A DNA stretch of 64,000 bases from Lasiosphaeris hirsuta (GCA_030549175.1 JAUKUA010000001.1:8618001-8682000); one strand, 5' to 3'. Shown: positions 42,400 through 55,300, counted from the stretch's first letter. Notes: generated by a model from the sequence alone, not told the origin. Numbers and translations are program-made.

Positions 42400-45300
42400 G
42401 AGGAGACATTCCCGAACCGGGTTCGGACACATGGCAAGCATCGACAAGGCACGTTACAGCAATCTTTTTCAGATCCACGAGATCAAGCATTATATACCTC
42501 CATGTTTCCGAGCAGGGGGCGCTTCATATCAAGGCAATACCGCGGGCAATAACGACGACCGCAAATGACCAGCATGCAGACAAGAAACGTGGCCGTAGAT
42601 TTGATTCTGATTAAATTGCATGCTCGGTTGGTACCAAGGACGGTGCTTCCCCGGAATACGGAACAGAAGGAGACTTTGTGGACAGTACCAAGCCACGGCT
42701 TTCCCACTCACTCCTCCAACATGAAGATGCCTCTGCGGGAAGAGCGATGCGGACCAGAGGCGACCGGATATCGAGCATCACAGATGAATGACGGCGTTTG
42801 GTTGGGCCGATAGTACATAGTTATGCGAAACTCGTATATAGCCCCAGGCCGTGGGCGGAGGGCCAGCGTTGGGCGGATCGGGGACTTGTTTCACATTGAG
42901 TCTTGGCATGAGGTTGATGATTGTGTGGATATAATCCATACATGCCCCAATAAGTGGCGGATGAAATGCCGAGCGGAGGTGCATCCGGTAGGCAACCCAG
43001 GTTGACATTTTGTGGGGGAGGCTTGAGCCTGAAGGGATCTTTGTGGGGAAGGGATTTATGCTAAAGTCGGTAGGATTAACCATGGACCATGGTGAGTCAC
43101 TTGCAGCCAAACCGGTTCCCGGAGCCGATAAGAAAACTGGGTGCTTGGCAGCCCTTGAAGCTTCAATGACGGGCATCGTCCTACGGGTTCAAGTTTTTCT
43201 AGGTAGGCGGAACAATCACTTACACTAGCGGCCTCCTGGCGGCCTCGTGTCTATTTGGCAAGCCCGTATAACCCTAACCCGTTCTCTTATCAACTCCCCA
43301 CAGACGGAAAATAGCTCCAGAGTCTGGCATTTCACAGCCAATTTGTAAATCGGAAGAGTCCGTCGAATAAGAAAACTAGGAACTTACTCCAATCAAATAG
43401 CCCGGCTTATTTACATTAATTTAACACTTTTCTCTTCTGCACTTCCACTTAGCATTCGAGTTGTTTTTGACGATTTGTGTTGAGCTTCCATATTAGCTTT
43501 GTGTAATACGCTGGGGTGAATTCGTTGACCACGCAATGCTGAGTGATAAACACTTCATATCCTGCCTATGATGTCATATCCTTTTGCACCTATAAGTTCC
43601 TCACGACACAATGAAATGCGCACTGAGAGCTTTACCAATTCGACTGGCTTCCAGGAGATTCATTGGCTGTTTGAGACTCAAGGGCCAAACCCCTATCGCT
43701 CGATTTCGGTGTGGTCAGTACAGTTGGGCGAAGACAGCCTTGGCTGATAATGTTGGCTGAACGTTTGCATACTGGCTAAAGGCATATAGGGGCTCAGCCA
43801 CACCTCAAGCGACCAGTGAATGCCATTCAATACTTGTTATTCTTATAGGCCGTAGGGACTCTGTGTGCTATTATCACGCAAATCGTCAGTGGAGAAGGAG
43901 GCGATGTTGTCATCGAGGAGAAAAAGCCATAGTCTCTCGTATGTATCAGTGGTTAGAAGTTTCCTGCAGGAATGGTATTGGCATGGAACTTACATGAACA
44001 CTGGTGCTATCATCCAAACTTTTTCACCGCCCTCATCGTTTGCCCATCGTTTTGCAACTGCGATCAATATCGATCCTCGAAATCATTCTCCGAAAATACA
44101 ATGCTCAGAACATTGCTACCCAGAACCTCGGAATCTTTGCATTTAGCTTTGGGGATTTCTCCCCATTTTTAGCATGGAGATATTGCGCCTTGGCATTCGC
44201 TGCCGTGAACGGCCGACTATGGGAGATAGTATACGCGAGCTGTATGCCATGTTGAACCTCAGTTGGGGCTCTTCTGCTATCATGGTTATCGTCAGCGAAC
44301 CCTTGATCCGTGGCTTGCAGGTGGTGAATACGGTGACGGCAGGCCTAAGCATAACTCTCTTCTACACCCTGCAGAAACGGCGGTCCGGAATGCTCGCCGA
44401 CCTCTAATCGGTAATTGACCTCGCTACTTTGATCCTTGATAGCCCGGCATTACCGCTGCTGAGGCAGATTCCGTCATACGAGACAACAAAGACAATAATC
44501 GAAGTTATTCCAACTCTTCGCGTCCGCTTTCACTATGTGCGCAAAGGGGGACAAGGGGGGCCAAGAGTGGTGTGTCACGAGCTGGCTATCATCAACTCAG
44601 ACTACACATTGGAGGGGGTATCTTGGCCGTACAAGAAGTCACGGCTGGAAGCGCAACCCTACGTTCTTCATCCGGCCACCGTTTAGACCACTGAGCTTTC
44701 ACTTTAGTTATTCCTGTGCCTCCAGGATCTGCAAGATCTTGGCCTTCATTTTCCTTTTCTTAGAAGCAATACAAGCAGTTTGACACACTTTTGCTTTGAT
44801 GTGTGTTTGTCACGCCCAACAGTTGTTTCCGTCGCTGCGCTACGGCGATAAGTGTGTAATCATGGCAACAGCATTCGGATGTTTTTTTTAACTAGCATTT
44901 TTATCATCCTCGTCGGGCCGCTGCTCGATACCTTCTTGAAGGTACGCGATGCCGCCTTAACCAGCCCCAATCTCCCATTGGGGTGGATGACCACCACCGT
45001 ACCTCACGCGACGTGGGTGCTGACGATAACATCATACGTAACCTCGCCGCTTACAAGGATTACGTCTCATATATCATCACCACACGCACATACGTGTTTG
45101 TGCCGCGAAAGTCAGACACACTTCTATCTCGGTTGTTGTACATCTGCAATAGTGAGACGTCGCTGAATGATGATAAGGCTTCACCACTTTTCCCCACCAG
45201 GGCACCAAGCCAGTTCACAATTGAGGAGGGCTGTTATTCATTTGGTTGGTTTCAGGCGACCGACGGCCGATGATTGGTGGGAATCGACCGCAGGAAGGAT

Positions 45301-46298
45301 CTGGCAAAAACATATAGGTTCGACGAGACAGCTCCGGGAGTACTACCTTCCATTCGTAGGAATGCCTAGAACCCAAGATTAGGTTGAGATGGTTTATTGG
45401 TGGCAATTGTGTGCATCGGACTCTTGGCGTCTAGCCTAGATATAGTACTATCTCTCTGCTTGTGAAGCTCCCGCTATATCTGTTAGCAGATTAGCATTTA
45501 CAGCTGGCCCCACAATCAGCAACTTCCATCCAACATCCATCATGCAATTGGCAAAACAGCAAGGCACCGCCTTCAGTAGCCGACAAGGCGATGAGCTTCG
45601 TTCTGAAAAAAACCAAAGATCAGGGATCTAAAGCTCCAGGCTGTTCTGGAATGCTCACCACGCCCAACTTCATCATAATTGCAAAGAAAAACTGGCAAGC
45701 GAGTGTTGTCGGAAGGCAGTTGGAGCATCAGCATATCCAAATGGTGAACTGCAACGACGTCGCTAGAGATTGCGGCAGACACATTCTTGGCGGCAAAGTG
45801 CAAGCGCAGATGGGAATGATCCATTCTTGAAACGTGTCCACGACTGCACTGCGCGAAACCATCTTCTTTGACCCGTCCTGTTCCGTAGATGACCTCGAAT
45901 TTATTACTGGCTACCTATTTGACTTTGGGCCGTGCTCACAGCCACTCTTCACGCTTGCTTCTGCTCCATTCACTGATAGCGCGCCAAACTTTCCGACTCG
46001 TTTCCCTCCAACTTGCTGCCCCACACCCAACCCAAAAAAGAATTTAAAAAAAATTCATCCTCCTACGCGCACTTCCAGTCGCAATCGGCTTGGACGCCTG
46101 TTTTGCTTGCCGAGAAATTCACTCGGCCCCGGTCCGGAACACAGAATCCTTCCCGACTCCCATACTCCTCGACTCCCTCGAGTCGGGCACCTTCCTCGAC
46201 GTCATCTACCTCGACGTCCTCTGCCTCGACTTCTATCTCAGCTTCGCCTACTTCGCTCGACCACGCAACCCACAAGGTAGCAACACTGAGCAGCCAAG
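42400..46298. other. Long gene-poor stretch
   Basis: About 3.9 kb with no gene I can recognise. Plus-strand frames at 43865-44407, 44429-44686 and 44852-45273 are short and lack family motifs; they may be remnants. The last 300 bp before 46298 are pyrimidine-rich and probably the leader of the next gene. Confidence 0.35.
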
Positions 46299-47714
46299 AT
46301 GAATTTTGATTACGACTTCTCAGCATTGCCTCCAACTTGCCCCGCGCCTCCTACAAATGAGACCACGGAAACCAATACCCAACCATCATTCATGACGTTC
46401 GGAATGGGCCGCCCGGGCAGTCTCGCCGCTGGTAGTCACCAGTGTTTCAAGCACTATGGCCAATCCGTCATGGTCTTCAGCGAGCCGCTTCTATTCTCCT
46501 CCCAGCAACAGCTAACCTTCGAGTCGCCTCACTCCCCTGAAACCGAGCCCGCCAAAGCGGAATCACGCCCATTCGTCGACATGGAGCCATCTCGCTTTGC
46601 AGCGAATTTTGACATAGGATACCAGCCCTTCGAGCCGAAGATCGAGCTGAACGGACAACTCAACTCGGACGCATCCACCGTGGTCAAGCATGAGACTCAG
46701 AGCGCTGTCAAAGACAAAAGCGTGGCTATCTGGTACCAGCCCATCATGAAGCCCGATTCCATCGCCAGCCTTGAAGCTACCGTTGGCAACGAGCCAGACA
46801 CTATCTGTGAACTACTCGAGATGTTGAGTCATGAACCTGCCGTCAAGGCCGAGCCGGACAGTCTCGCTGACGAAGTGGAGATGTTGCGCAGCGCCAACAT
46901 GACGCCCCCGGCGTCTGAGTCTGCTTCCCTTGCTGCCAAAAATGCCAACAAATTACGCTGTGCCGCTGATTACGCTGTCCAGCATTGGACTGAGCGCATC
47001 CGCAATCGCTACAGCACGACGGCGGACTGGACCGAGCTCTGCGGTTTCTTTGATCGTAACCCATCTGTCTCTGTGGACAAGGTCGAACTTGCGGTTTCGT
47101 TGCTGGGTACTCCCATGGCTGATCACAGAGGAGACAAGGAAATCTGTGGCTTTAATTTTGAGGAAATCCAGAATGCCTGTTTGGAGCTCGCTACCTCGGT
47201 CGAGGACGAGTTCATCAAACGCTTCCACTCCTCAAATGTTCCTGCCCTTCTCAGCTACGCCAAAGAGCCGGCCCGGCATGAGCTCGATGCAGCAAAGATT
47301 TACCTCCTAAAGGTTCTCACTCAAGGAGTCGAAGACTACCTTGTCGAGCGCAACGCCGCCGACGGCTGGGGAGCACCCATGTCTCCCTTGCGACATTCGC
47401 GCTCAGTGCAATCCAGAAAGGGTTCGACACGGGCAGGAACCCATAAACCCAAGCTCGCGAGGCGAAAACAACTGGCCAAGCTCCCGGTAGAGCAACTGGC
47501 CGACTCAAAGAGGAGTCATCTGAGAAAGGAACTCGGCCTTGTCGACCAGACCCGCACCAAGACCCAAAACCGCACCAAGACAAGGGCAAACAAGAATCGC
47601 GCCAAGGCAAGTCTTTCCCCCCCCCGCACCCTGAGCTTACAGCATGCCACAAGCAGCAGCAAACTAAACCTTCAACAGAAACTCTCGAAATTGCTCGAGA
47701 ACTTTTCGTTCTAG
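46299..47714 (+). CDS. Hypothetical protein with acidic middle and basic C-terminus
   Basis: A single exon of 471 residues. The first 240 residues are polar and Pro/Ser/Glu-rich (disordered). A central helical block follows (AADYAVQHWTERIRNRYSTT, WTELCGFFDRNPSVSVDKVE, NFEEIQNACLELATSVEDEF), then a strongly basic tail (RTKTQNRTKTRANKNRAKAS) that could be a nuclear-localisation or nucleic-acid-binding region. No known domain recognised. The frame is intact, with a good start context (AAGATGAATTT). A nuclear role is inference. A GC..AG stretch of 36 bp near the end is too short to call an intron. Confidence 0.6.
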   Translation: MNFDYDFSALPPTCPAPPTNETTETNTQPSFMTFGMGRPGSLAAGSHQCFKHYGQSVMVFSEPLLFSSQQQLTFESPHSPETEPAKAESRPFVDMEPSRFAANFDIGYQPFEPKIELNGQLNSDASTVVKHETQSAVKDKSVAIWYQPIMKPDSIASLEATVGNEPDTICELLEMLSHEPAVKAEPDSLADEVEMLRSANMTPPASESASLAAKNANKLRCAADYAVQHWTERIRNRYSTTADWTELCGFFDRNPSVSVDKVELAVSLLGTPMADHRGDKEICGFNFEEIQNACLELATSVEDEFIKRFHSSNVPALLSYAKEPARHELDAAKIYLLKVLTQGVEDYLVERNAADGWGAPMSPLRHSRSVQSRKGSTRAGTHKPKLARRKQLAKLPVEQLADSKRSHLRKELGLVDQTRTKTQNRTKTRANKNRAKASLSPPRTLSLQHATSSSKLNLQQKLSKLLENFSF

Positions 47715-48483
47715 GCTTACATTTAGCGATAAGCGTCATCTGAGACTCGGATTGACCCGCCCAAATTTGGTGTTGTATCCCCTCACAAGTCAAGGCAACA
47801 TCGAGGCTAACAACAACACATCAAGACAGACAGACCGAAGGATACCTACGATAAATATTGCCAAGGAATGGAAAAGACAGGAACGCCGCCTTTAGCGAGC
47901 CAAACTGCCCACCCGGAGACCTTGCTGAGATATGGGACATGTAGTTGAGGCGCTTAAGGAGAGGCTTTGTAGACGATGCAGGAATAATAGAGACAATGTT
48001 CACACACTCACCAGTGGCGAAGAATAAGTATAATACCATGCGTACGATTACGGAAAAGGATTTCCCCTCCCAAAGGAGAAGGAAGACGAAAAAACCACTA
48101 TACCCCAAACCACCCAATGCAAAACCCGACATCTACGATGCTATGATCACCCCCCTACTAAATCGATCCAATAAAACCCGTCCCATCCTCCTCGCCCTCC
48201 CACCCAGGCCTTGCACCCATATCATTCCCCTCTGTCGACATCAATGGTGGTATCCGTTGTCGTCCAGGCTCGAGGTAATTAGTCGTGATGCAGATGAGCA
48301 GAGGCGTCCAACCGGCGGGCCACCAAAGAAACCACCCTTTTCGTTTTTCCATCTCCCCAATGCAATAATTTTGTCTAGCACTTGCGCCAGTTGGTCTTGA
48401 AAATGACGTGAACGTTTCCATCAAAAGAATCAACCTATCCCCCACATAAATCGCGGATAAAATCAGTCACGGTTCTCCTTCAC
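47715..48483. other. Intergenic region
   Basis: About 770 bp between convergent genes. Only short frames; nothing recognised. Confidence 0.4.
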
Positions 48484-49211
48484 TTAGCTGTCCTCGGGAT
48501 TGCCAGAAGCGGCGTCGCACCGGCGCCACCGCACGGCTAGCTTGTAGGGGGATCTCACTGTCATGAGGCCCTTGTAGGGGCTGGTGACGGGCGTGATGCG
48601 GACCTCGGAGTTGACGTTGAGGATGGCCGTGGTGCCGCCGCACTGCGTATACGACTCGACGCCGACGCCGGCCACCAGGTTGTAGTTGTCGTCGTAGGGC
48701 GCCACCAAGTTCTTCTGGAACACCACTTCCTGCGAGCTGTCGCCCGCGAATGTGTAGCCGGCCCGGCACGTACCAGTCTGCCCGTCGGTGAGCGAGGCGT
48801 AGCCCTGGAAGCGCGTCTCGATGATGGACAGCCTGTTGTCCCAGCCCATGGTTAGTTCTCCGATTCGATTCGGGGGCGGAGAGGAAGGGAGGGAGGGAGG
48901 GAGGGAGGGAGAGAGGGAGGGACGAACTGGTATCCGGCCGGGAACTTGAGGTTGATGCTCACGCGGCAGTTCTTGCGCGCGTCGGCCGGCGAGCTGCCGG
49001 GTCCGACCGATGAGAAGTACTGGTCGAAAGCGACGTCGAAGATGGTGCCGGTGGCGTCCACGTTGACGAAGGCGTGGCCCACCGGGCAGCCGGTCCCGAT
49101 GGCCGTCACGCCGAGGATCTTGACATCCGATATGGCGGGGGCGGCGGGGACCGATAGAGCCGGGGCGGCGGCGGCAGCGCCGATGAAGAGGGAGGCAGCG
49201 GAGAAACGCAT
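48484..49211 (-). CDS. Secreted DUF4360-type protein
   Basis: Two exons (49211-48928 and 48832-48484; intron 95 bp) give 210 residues. The signal peptide (MRFSAASLFIGAAAAAP) is followed by VKILGVTAIGTGCPVGHAFV, the ARKNCRVSINLKFPAGYQ segment and, after the intron, LSIIETRFQGYASLTDGQTG, TCRAGYTFAG and CGGTTAILNVNSEVRI, all characteristic of the DUF4360 family of secreted fungal proteins with unknown function. The splice was chosen because it joins GYQ to LSIIETRF in frame; the ATG at 48849 lies inside the intron. A TATA-like TATAAAG lies about 145 bp upstream. Confidence 0.85.
48887..48920. repeat. GGGA microsatellite inside the DUF4360 gene intron
   Basis: About eight GGGA-type tetranucleotide units (plus strand) fill the centre of the 95-bp intron. 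Variation would change intron length, not the protein. Confidence 0.85.
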
Positions 49212-49352
49212 CTTGGTGGATCGATTGGGAGTGGGAGGTGGTGTTGGTAAGTAAATGTAAAAGGTAAAGGTGAAGATGAGGCTGGAGGTGAGTGTGTGGG
49301 TGTGAGTGATGGCTGGGGAGAAGATGGATTTGAAGTCGGGTTGATCATGGCT

Positions 49353-49359
49353 CTTTATA
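49353..49359 (-). promoter_or_regulatory. TATA-like box of the DUF4360 gene
   Basis: TATAAAG on the minus strand about 145 bp before the ATG at 49211. Confidence 0.4.
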
Positions 49360-49399
49360 CGTTGTGGAAGCTGTCGATGAGAGCTCAAACTCACAGCCC

Positions 49400-51256
49400 T
49401 CAACCGTTATCGGCCTTGATGCTGCCATCGCCATCACCGTACTAGAAGGGATCCCCACCAGAATAGCACGCGGTGCACCTTCCGTGGTGGACCGTGGGCC
49501 AGGCCGTTCCCCGTCAGGCAAAGCTGGCTGATGGACCGCGGCCAGGCACAACTCGTAATGTTCAGAGCTGGACGCAGAGGTCGCAGCGGGCCAATACCAC
49601 CTTCCATCCTCAACCCAGGCTGGAGACACTGCTCGAGATTCCCCCCTCCCCCCGGGCCCCGCTATCTGCCAGCTGCAAGACCTTGCGGAGAGCAAAGGAC
49701 CCTACAAAGCGGAAGCTCCAAAATAAGGTTGAACGGAGGGGACATATCCATGAGTAGGCCAACTCCAGCCAGCCCTTTGTCGGTGACTGTGCTACGGCAG
49801 TGCGATACTTGGGTGCGTATGCCACGCCTTTTTCCTGGTTGTCACACCCTGACATGACCTCGGCGAGTCTCACGGTGGAGGGCTCTCCACGTCGCATCAC
49901 CTCACGTCCGGGGGAGCCCAGGACCGCCACCGGTGCGACATCTCTCTCTCGGCGTCGAGCAATAAACAACATCCTAAATCAGAGTGGCCTGGTACCACGA
50001 CAATCAAGCCAGCTGCGAATGCCCAATCTACGCTGCCGCCGCCGGCGGACCTTCTCCCTCGCCTCCCCCCACCTTCTGCATCGCGAGCCCCCGGTCCAGC
50101 TGGACTTGTCTCCCCCTTCCTCCCCCTCCCCCGTCTCTCCCACGACAGAAAAGCCTAGAATGAGCAGCGGTCGACGTAGCGATGCAGGGCGCGGCTCCAA
50201 AGTGCCCAGGCACTAGCCGCGGAACCGCCGCCCTGGGCTAGGTCTGGAAGGTTTCAATCGCCAAGCGCCTTGGCCAGATGGGCCGGCGTGGGACCAAGTC
50301 ATTGGCTGGCGTGCGCCAGTAGCGAGAGCGTCGCATCGAGGCCCTTGGAAGTTTTCAGGGGTTGTTGCCTCGACCCCTGAAGGATTCCGGACCCCGGTCT
50401 GGCGATGCAATCGCGTGTGCGGAATGGGAAGGTTGACATGTCTTTTGTGTCTTTTGTGCAAAGCACAGCAAGACGCAGTAACAAATCCCTCAAAGCAGCT
50501 GTCAGTCTCCCATCTGAATGTCCTCATTGAGTTGGCTACGTTTCTCCGTTTGGACAAAAGAATTCGGGTTGAGGCTGGCCTTTTGTTGGGGAACGTCACA
50601 TCACAGGGTGCAAGCTTAGACGACTTCATATATCGTGGATAAAGTGCAGAGTGGTCTCGGTGGAAATTGTTCGGTCCATGGCTCCGTAAAACAGTGCAAT
50701 GGTCGACCGTCGAACCATCAGCGAGAAAACAAGTCGAATTTTCCCCAACTTGTCGAAATTGTTTGGCAACGTCTCGTTGCTGTTGTTGTTGCCTTCGTTC
50801 TGGGGGAAGCTGAGAACTGTATCACTTTCAGCACAATAGCTTGTCAAATGTTGATATTCCCAGATTAGTCTTAATTATCTCGCTCGCAGTCTTCGCGTTG
50901 TTTTTGCCTTCCGTGTCTTTTTGCGGCACCGAGATTTTTCTCTGCTCGTTTCCTGGTCTTCGTTTGTTGTTGCTGTTTCTACTTCTCGGTGGTGATATCC
51001 CGCTGTCTCATGATCAATTCTATTTTGAGATCGAGCCTGGCTTCATATAATGCAATAACCTAAAACTTCCCATTGCATTAGAGGCGAACAAGATGTTAAA
51101 GTGTAGAAAGCTACCGTAGTCCCTTTGAAACTTGGCATATCTCCCTGCCATTCAGGGACCACGGTCTGGGACAAGCGACATTGATAGTATCGCGTGAAAT
51201 GCTCATTTACCTGCGTATCACAAGCAGGTATCTTGCCTGTCTGAGAGCTCGGCGAG
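49400..51256. other. Gene-poor stretch
   Basis: About 1.85 kb. Arg/Pro/Ser-rich frames occur on both strands (49531-50216) because the DNA is GC-rich, but none shows a domain. The part from 50400 to 51050 is mixed and empty. Confidence 0.35.
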
Positions 51257-51800
51257 ATGGGGATCAAGGCCCCCTTGTTGTGTACTTGGGACGCAGAGCT
51301 CCCTGGGCTTGCCCGCGAGGTGCACCCGGGCTCGCCCGAAGCCTTGAGCTCGCCCTTGGTATGGTCTGGGGGCGCCCTCACCGGCAATGCCGACGTGCAT
51401 TTCTATCTCAACGAGGAGCAACAGTCTGAGATCGCCAATGCTCTTCGCCAATTCAAGGGTAGGTTCAGCTCTTTCGTGAGCCTCCATCTGAATAATGTCA
51501 CATAGGCCTTAGCCATTCTTCTGCGAGATACTGGGCTTTCAAGTCAGGAGCTGCGCCAAACGGGGCGGCAACAGCATCCTCGCCTCGTCATGGACCGTGT
51601 ACAACGAGCTCGCGCGAACACAGCCAGATCTCATCCACACACACTCGCCAGCGCAGACTAGACACTTTGATACATAAGTTCCACTTCCCTCATAACTTCC
51701 TAACCGCCTGCCCTTTTTTGTCATCTTCTAAGCTCTTGTAAACACGCACCTAGTTTCGGCCGCGATCCGCCCTTCCATCAACGGCCGCATCGTTCTAAAT
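51257..51800 (+). pseudogene. Relic of a TauD/TfdA-type dioxygenase
   Basis: The first exon reads SSPLVWSGGALTGNADVHFY, LNEEQQSEIANALRQFK, resembling the N-terminus of fungal Fe(II)/2-oxoglutarate dioxygenases of the TauD/TfdA class. A good donor (AAGG/GTAGGT) and acceptor lead to GLSHSSARYWAFK, then the sequence turns unrelated. Around 51760-51800 a fragment INGRIVLNFSRVRLAHT resembles a later part of the same fold. The iron-binding core (HxD...H) is missing. I consider it a deleted and frameshifted gene; the family call is tentative. Confidence 0.4.
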
Positions 51801-52310
51801 TTCTCCCGAGTACGCTTGGCGCATACCGCCCAAGCCCCAGATGGCTTGGGACCGCGTCTATGCCGACTTTCCCGACGAGGCCGAGGAGTAGAACTTGGAC
51901 CCGGAGCTGACAAAAGACATGGCCCATCATTAGACAGAGATCATGTGGGCAAGGTTAAGATGTGCACGGTATTACTGGTACTACCACTGTCGAGAGCGTT
52001 TTCAATTCTTCTCCTTTTTCGACATTTTAGTCTTATCAGACCAGGGCACAATCTGCGGCTCACTAGCATGGATGCCCACTTGAAGGAAACGGACATGACG
52101 CCATGCTGTCATGATATTCCTGACTTTGTTTCTTTCCTCGCCGCTTCTACATGGCCATGTATGGCTTCCCACACTTCTTGATTCTCATAGTAACTACTAC
52201 TTTCCCCCATCACTCGACGTAACGCTAGGACGCTAAGCAAAGAGACTTCAATGAAAATACTCTGTTCCCTACCCGAAATATCAGCCAGCAATGAGTGGAC
52301 CACCTGGCCT
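51801..52310. other. Intergenic region
   Basis: About 500 bp after the dioxygenase relic. One frame (DRVYADFPDEAEE, stop, NLDPELTKDMAHH) looks protein-like around 51845-51940 but is broken and unrecognised. Confidence 0.35.
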
Positions 52311-54792
52311 CTACAGCATGTGTTCCGGTTGCCATTCGCTCGAACTGTCAAACAATTGGGAAAGGAGATAGCCATCCACTTCGTATGCTCGTGACCGCTT
52401 CAGCTGCTTGTAGTCTTGACCTGCGGGGATTATCAGTCACACAGCTCACTCCTCTTCTTTTCTTCGACTTGGGACAAGGCGGTCGGCTAAGATGCCCAAT
52501 CTTACATTCTTGTTTGAGGGTGTCGACGAGGTCCTTCATATAAGCGATTTGATCACTGCCCAGGTTCGCCCATTCCACCACGGCGGGGGTGTTCGACCAG
52601 TCCAACTGAAATGGTGTACCACCCTTGTTGCAATAGTGGAAATGCGCGAGCATCGTCTTTGCGCCAGTATGGAAGCCCTGCAGGAGTGGATAGTTGGCGA
52701 ATCGCTCCTGTGATAATTAGTCTGTCAGTGTCTTCTCGATCCATTCCCATGCTTCTCACCTGCAGCGAGTATCGAATTGCGTATCCGCGGTCGTGCTGTG
52801 TCGCAATCTCGTAGTTGCTTAATAACACAAAAATACAGAGGTAGATGGTGAACCAATGATCGGGCTTGTTTGCCTCGATGAGGCTCCGAAGACTGCGCTG
52901 AACCGACCTCTTTAGAGGGAGGAGGGCCGTCTTGATGACGACCTGGTCTAACTGCTGGTCCATCATGGGTGTCACTGGGATTCGACCAAAATAAGGACTC
53001 TCGCTGTCGAAGAAAGGATGGTTATCTTCGAGGATATGACCAAGCAGCTGACCGCACTGAACTCGCCACGGCTTCTCGATGAGGCGACTTGCTACCCAGA
53101 GTTCGAGTACTTCATTCAGAAGCTTCTGGTTAACCTTGTCCTGCAGAGTCAAAGTAAGTAAAGATAAGTTGTGATTGTGAATGCCAAAAAAAAAAAAAAA
53201 AAGAAGAAGAAGCAAAGCCATGGCCTCTTACGTTCGCCTGTTCAGCGGTGCGCATCACCATTGAGAACGTCTTGCTAAGGATCGCTGTTCTGTTGTCGGT
53301 GAAGGTAGCGACATGTTCAGTGACGGATTGCTTAATGTGGCGCTTCACCTCAGCGCTGACCTGCTCCAAGTTTGCAATCGCAAATGGTGTGCATCCGAGG
53401 GTCTTTTTGTGGCCCGAGCCGGTGATCCAGAAATAGTTGAGGGTGTCTCCGTAGACTGGAATAAACTTTTTAACGGAAACATTGATGGCTGTCCCGCCAT
53501 GGTCCTGGGTAAGAAGAATGGACGTTGTGTCTTCCGAGGCCCACTTTGAAATGTCTTTTAAGCTCTTGCCGAGCCATCTTTTCGTCCAAATATAGTTGTC
53601 CGAGGGCCCTGTAGTCAACGGCTGCGTCAGTGACAGGAAGAAACGGATGCGGAGGGTAGCCATAGCTGGGCAATAGAATCCTACCCAGTCGGAATAATGG
53701 GACGTCCGTGACCTTGTAGCGGATACAAGGAAGTCTGCAAAAGGTGGGTTTGGAGAGCTCACAAGTCAAGCAGAGACCATGGGGGTCTTCCTCGGATGGA
53801 AAGCACTGGCCCGGCATCTGTCAGCGACTAATTCTAAAGGGGTTCGGGGACACACATACGCGAATACGTTGCAAATGGCAGCGGATGCATGCTCGGATCT
53901 GACGCGTAACGGCCGTCTGCTGCTTCTTCACCTCATCTGCGGGGGGCTGTCTCTTGACAACTTTGCTACCACCATGCCCCCGCTTGACAAGCTTTCGGTG
54001 GAGCCTGGCTCTTTCAAACTGGTCAGGGAGTGTTGCGGCGCTGCCACAAAGGTGCAATGCCGGCGTTGGTTGGGGGTCGTCAGAGCCCTCGCGCCCTTCT
54101 ACACAGGCAGAATCGGCAGACGGGTCTTCACCTCGCATTGGCGTTAGGCACGCGGCGAACTGGCTCACGGGTTGGTCAGATAGGCCGACTGTGCCGGCGC
54201 CCTCGCCGTGGGGCTGGGGAGGGGGCCGATCGGTTGAAGAGGTTAGAAGGTTCCAAGAGCCTGACAATAGCTCGTGGCTATCAGAACCCGGCACCGAGGG
54301 GTGCTGCGCTCCCGTGTCCGTGTCCGTGCCCAGTGTATCAAGCCCTTCCCAGTATGGGACGTGGGGCTCCCACAGCATCACTTCAGCAGGGTCCGCGTCT
54401 CCAAACGTGAACATGTCGTCGAATCGAAGGATGCCATCGTCGGCAAGTGGGAAAGCAAATGAGCCGGTAGCTAGCGCTTCGGGCCCTTCATTTTGCCAGG
54501 CGATGTTGGGGCAGGCATTTTGCTGTGCCCGTTCATGACCGCAGTCGGGGCCAGTTTGCTGCGCCGACGGCCCTGGCGGATCCCACGGGAGAAGAATAGC
54601 ATCAAATGTTGATCCAGCTGTTGCTGCCTGCGGAGTGGCAGCTGAAGCGGATGTAAGCGTCGTTCCTTGTGAATGAGGAGCCTTCAAAACGTTGGATAAG
54701 GTGTCGGCAAGTTTACTGAGTCCTAGACCCGCAAGGATGTCAGCAGCCTGCTCGAGCACCTCCTTTTGTCGTCGGTCGAGTAATTCGCTCAT
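52311..54792 (-). CDS. Fungal zinc-cluster transcription factor
   Basis: Six exons (54792-53860, 53817-53685, 53608-53232, 53140-52760, 52707-52506, 52420-52311) join in frame into about 711 residues. A disordered N-terminal half is followed by a cysteine cluster around residues 302-342 (RACIRCHLQRIR, GQC, GLCLTC, TFCRLPC), spaced like the atypical Zn2Cys6 domains of fungal regulators, then YKVTDVPLFR. The C-terminal half is helical (WLGKSLKDISKWASED, KVNQKLLNEVLELWVASRLI, HWFTIYLCIFVLLSNYEI, GFHTGAKTMLAHFHYCNKG) and ends DYKQLKRSRAYEVDGYLLSQ, LFDSSSEWQPEHML. The last exon is short and is supported by a GTAAGA donor and a CGCAG acceptor. It likely binds DNA in the nucleus; targets are unknown. 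The third cysteine lies further from the first pair than usual. Confidence 0.82.
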
Positions 54793-55300
54793 CTTGTGTT
54801 GGCCGCGCTAGTGCTCGGCGATGACGCCCTGGCCCCGGGGGCCTGGATCAGGTTGCGGTCCTGGGAATAAGCTGAACACACCCTGCAGGACCGGTTGGCT
54901 AGCAGGCACCTTGGTACAGCTGCCTTGGTACCTGGATATTTGATATATGGGGTGGGCTGTCTAGGGACACCGGGATGAGCAAAGTCGACCCAAGTCCCGT
55001 GTCGAGGATTCTTCCGAGCCTCCCTTGGAAAAGGGACGAAAGACAGGCGATGGCGTGATAGGTTGCTGGTGTGAGGTTCAGGAGCAGGAACGCAGCTCAC
55101 ACTCCAAATCCTACCCCACCTCCAAACACCCAGTCATCTGCTAATAAGTGTGAAACTCACTGGTCCAGGCAGCTGTCGTTTCACCGGTCCATGATTGGCC
55201 TCAGGCACCAACACCCAAACTGTGCGTTTTTCACCGGTCACGCTATTCCGTTCTAGAACAGCAGCACGCCGTTGCCCCATTGACCACTCCTGCGGCTCCT
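54793..55300. other. Promoter region of the transcription factor
   Basis: About 500 bp with a short repeated TTTCACCGGTC-like motif (55178-55186 and 55230-55238). It separates the divergent regulator and the amidase relic. Confidence 0.4.

Noticed and set aside
41310..42452. 380-codon version of the acetylxylan esterase
   Set aside because: Reads through the intron and starts before the signal peptide; the C-terminal half is Arg/Pro nonsense while the spliced exon restores the catalytic Asp and His.
49531..50216. Arg/Pro/Ser-rich frames
   Set aside because: Open only because of GC-rich composition; present on both strands with no domain.
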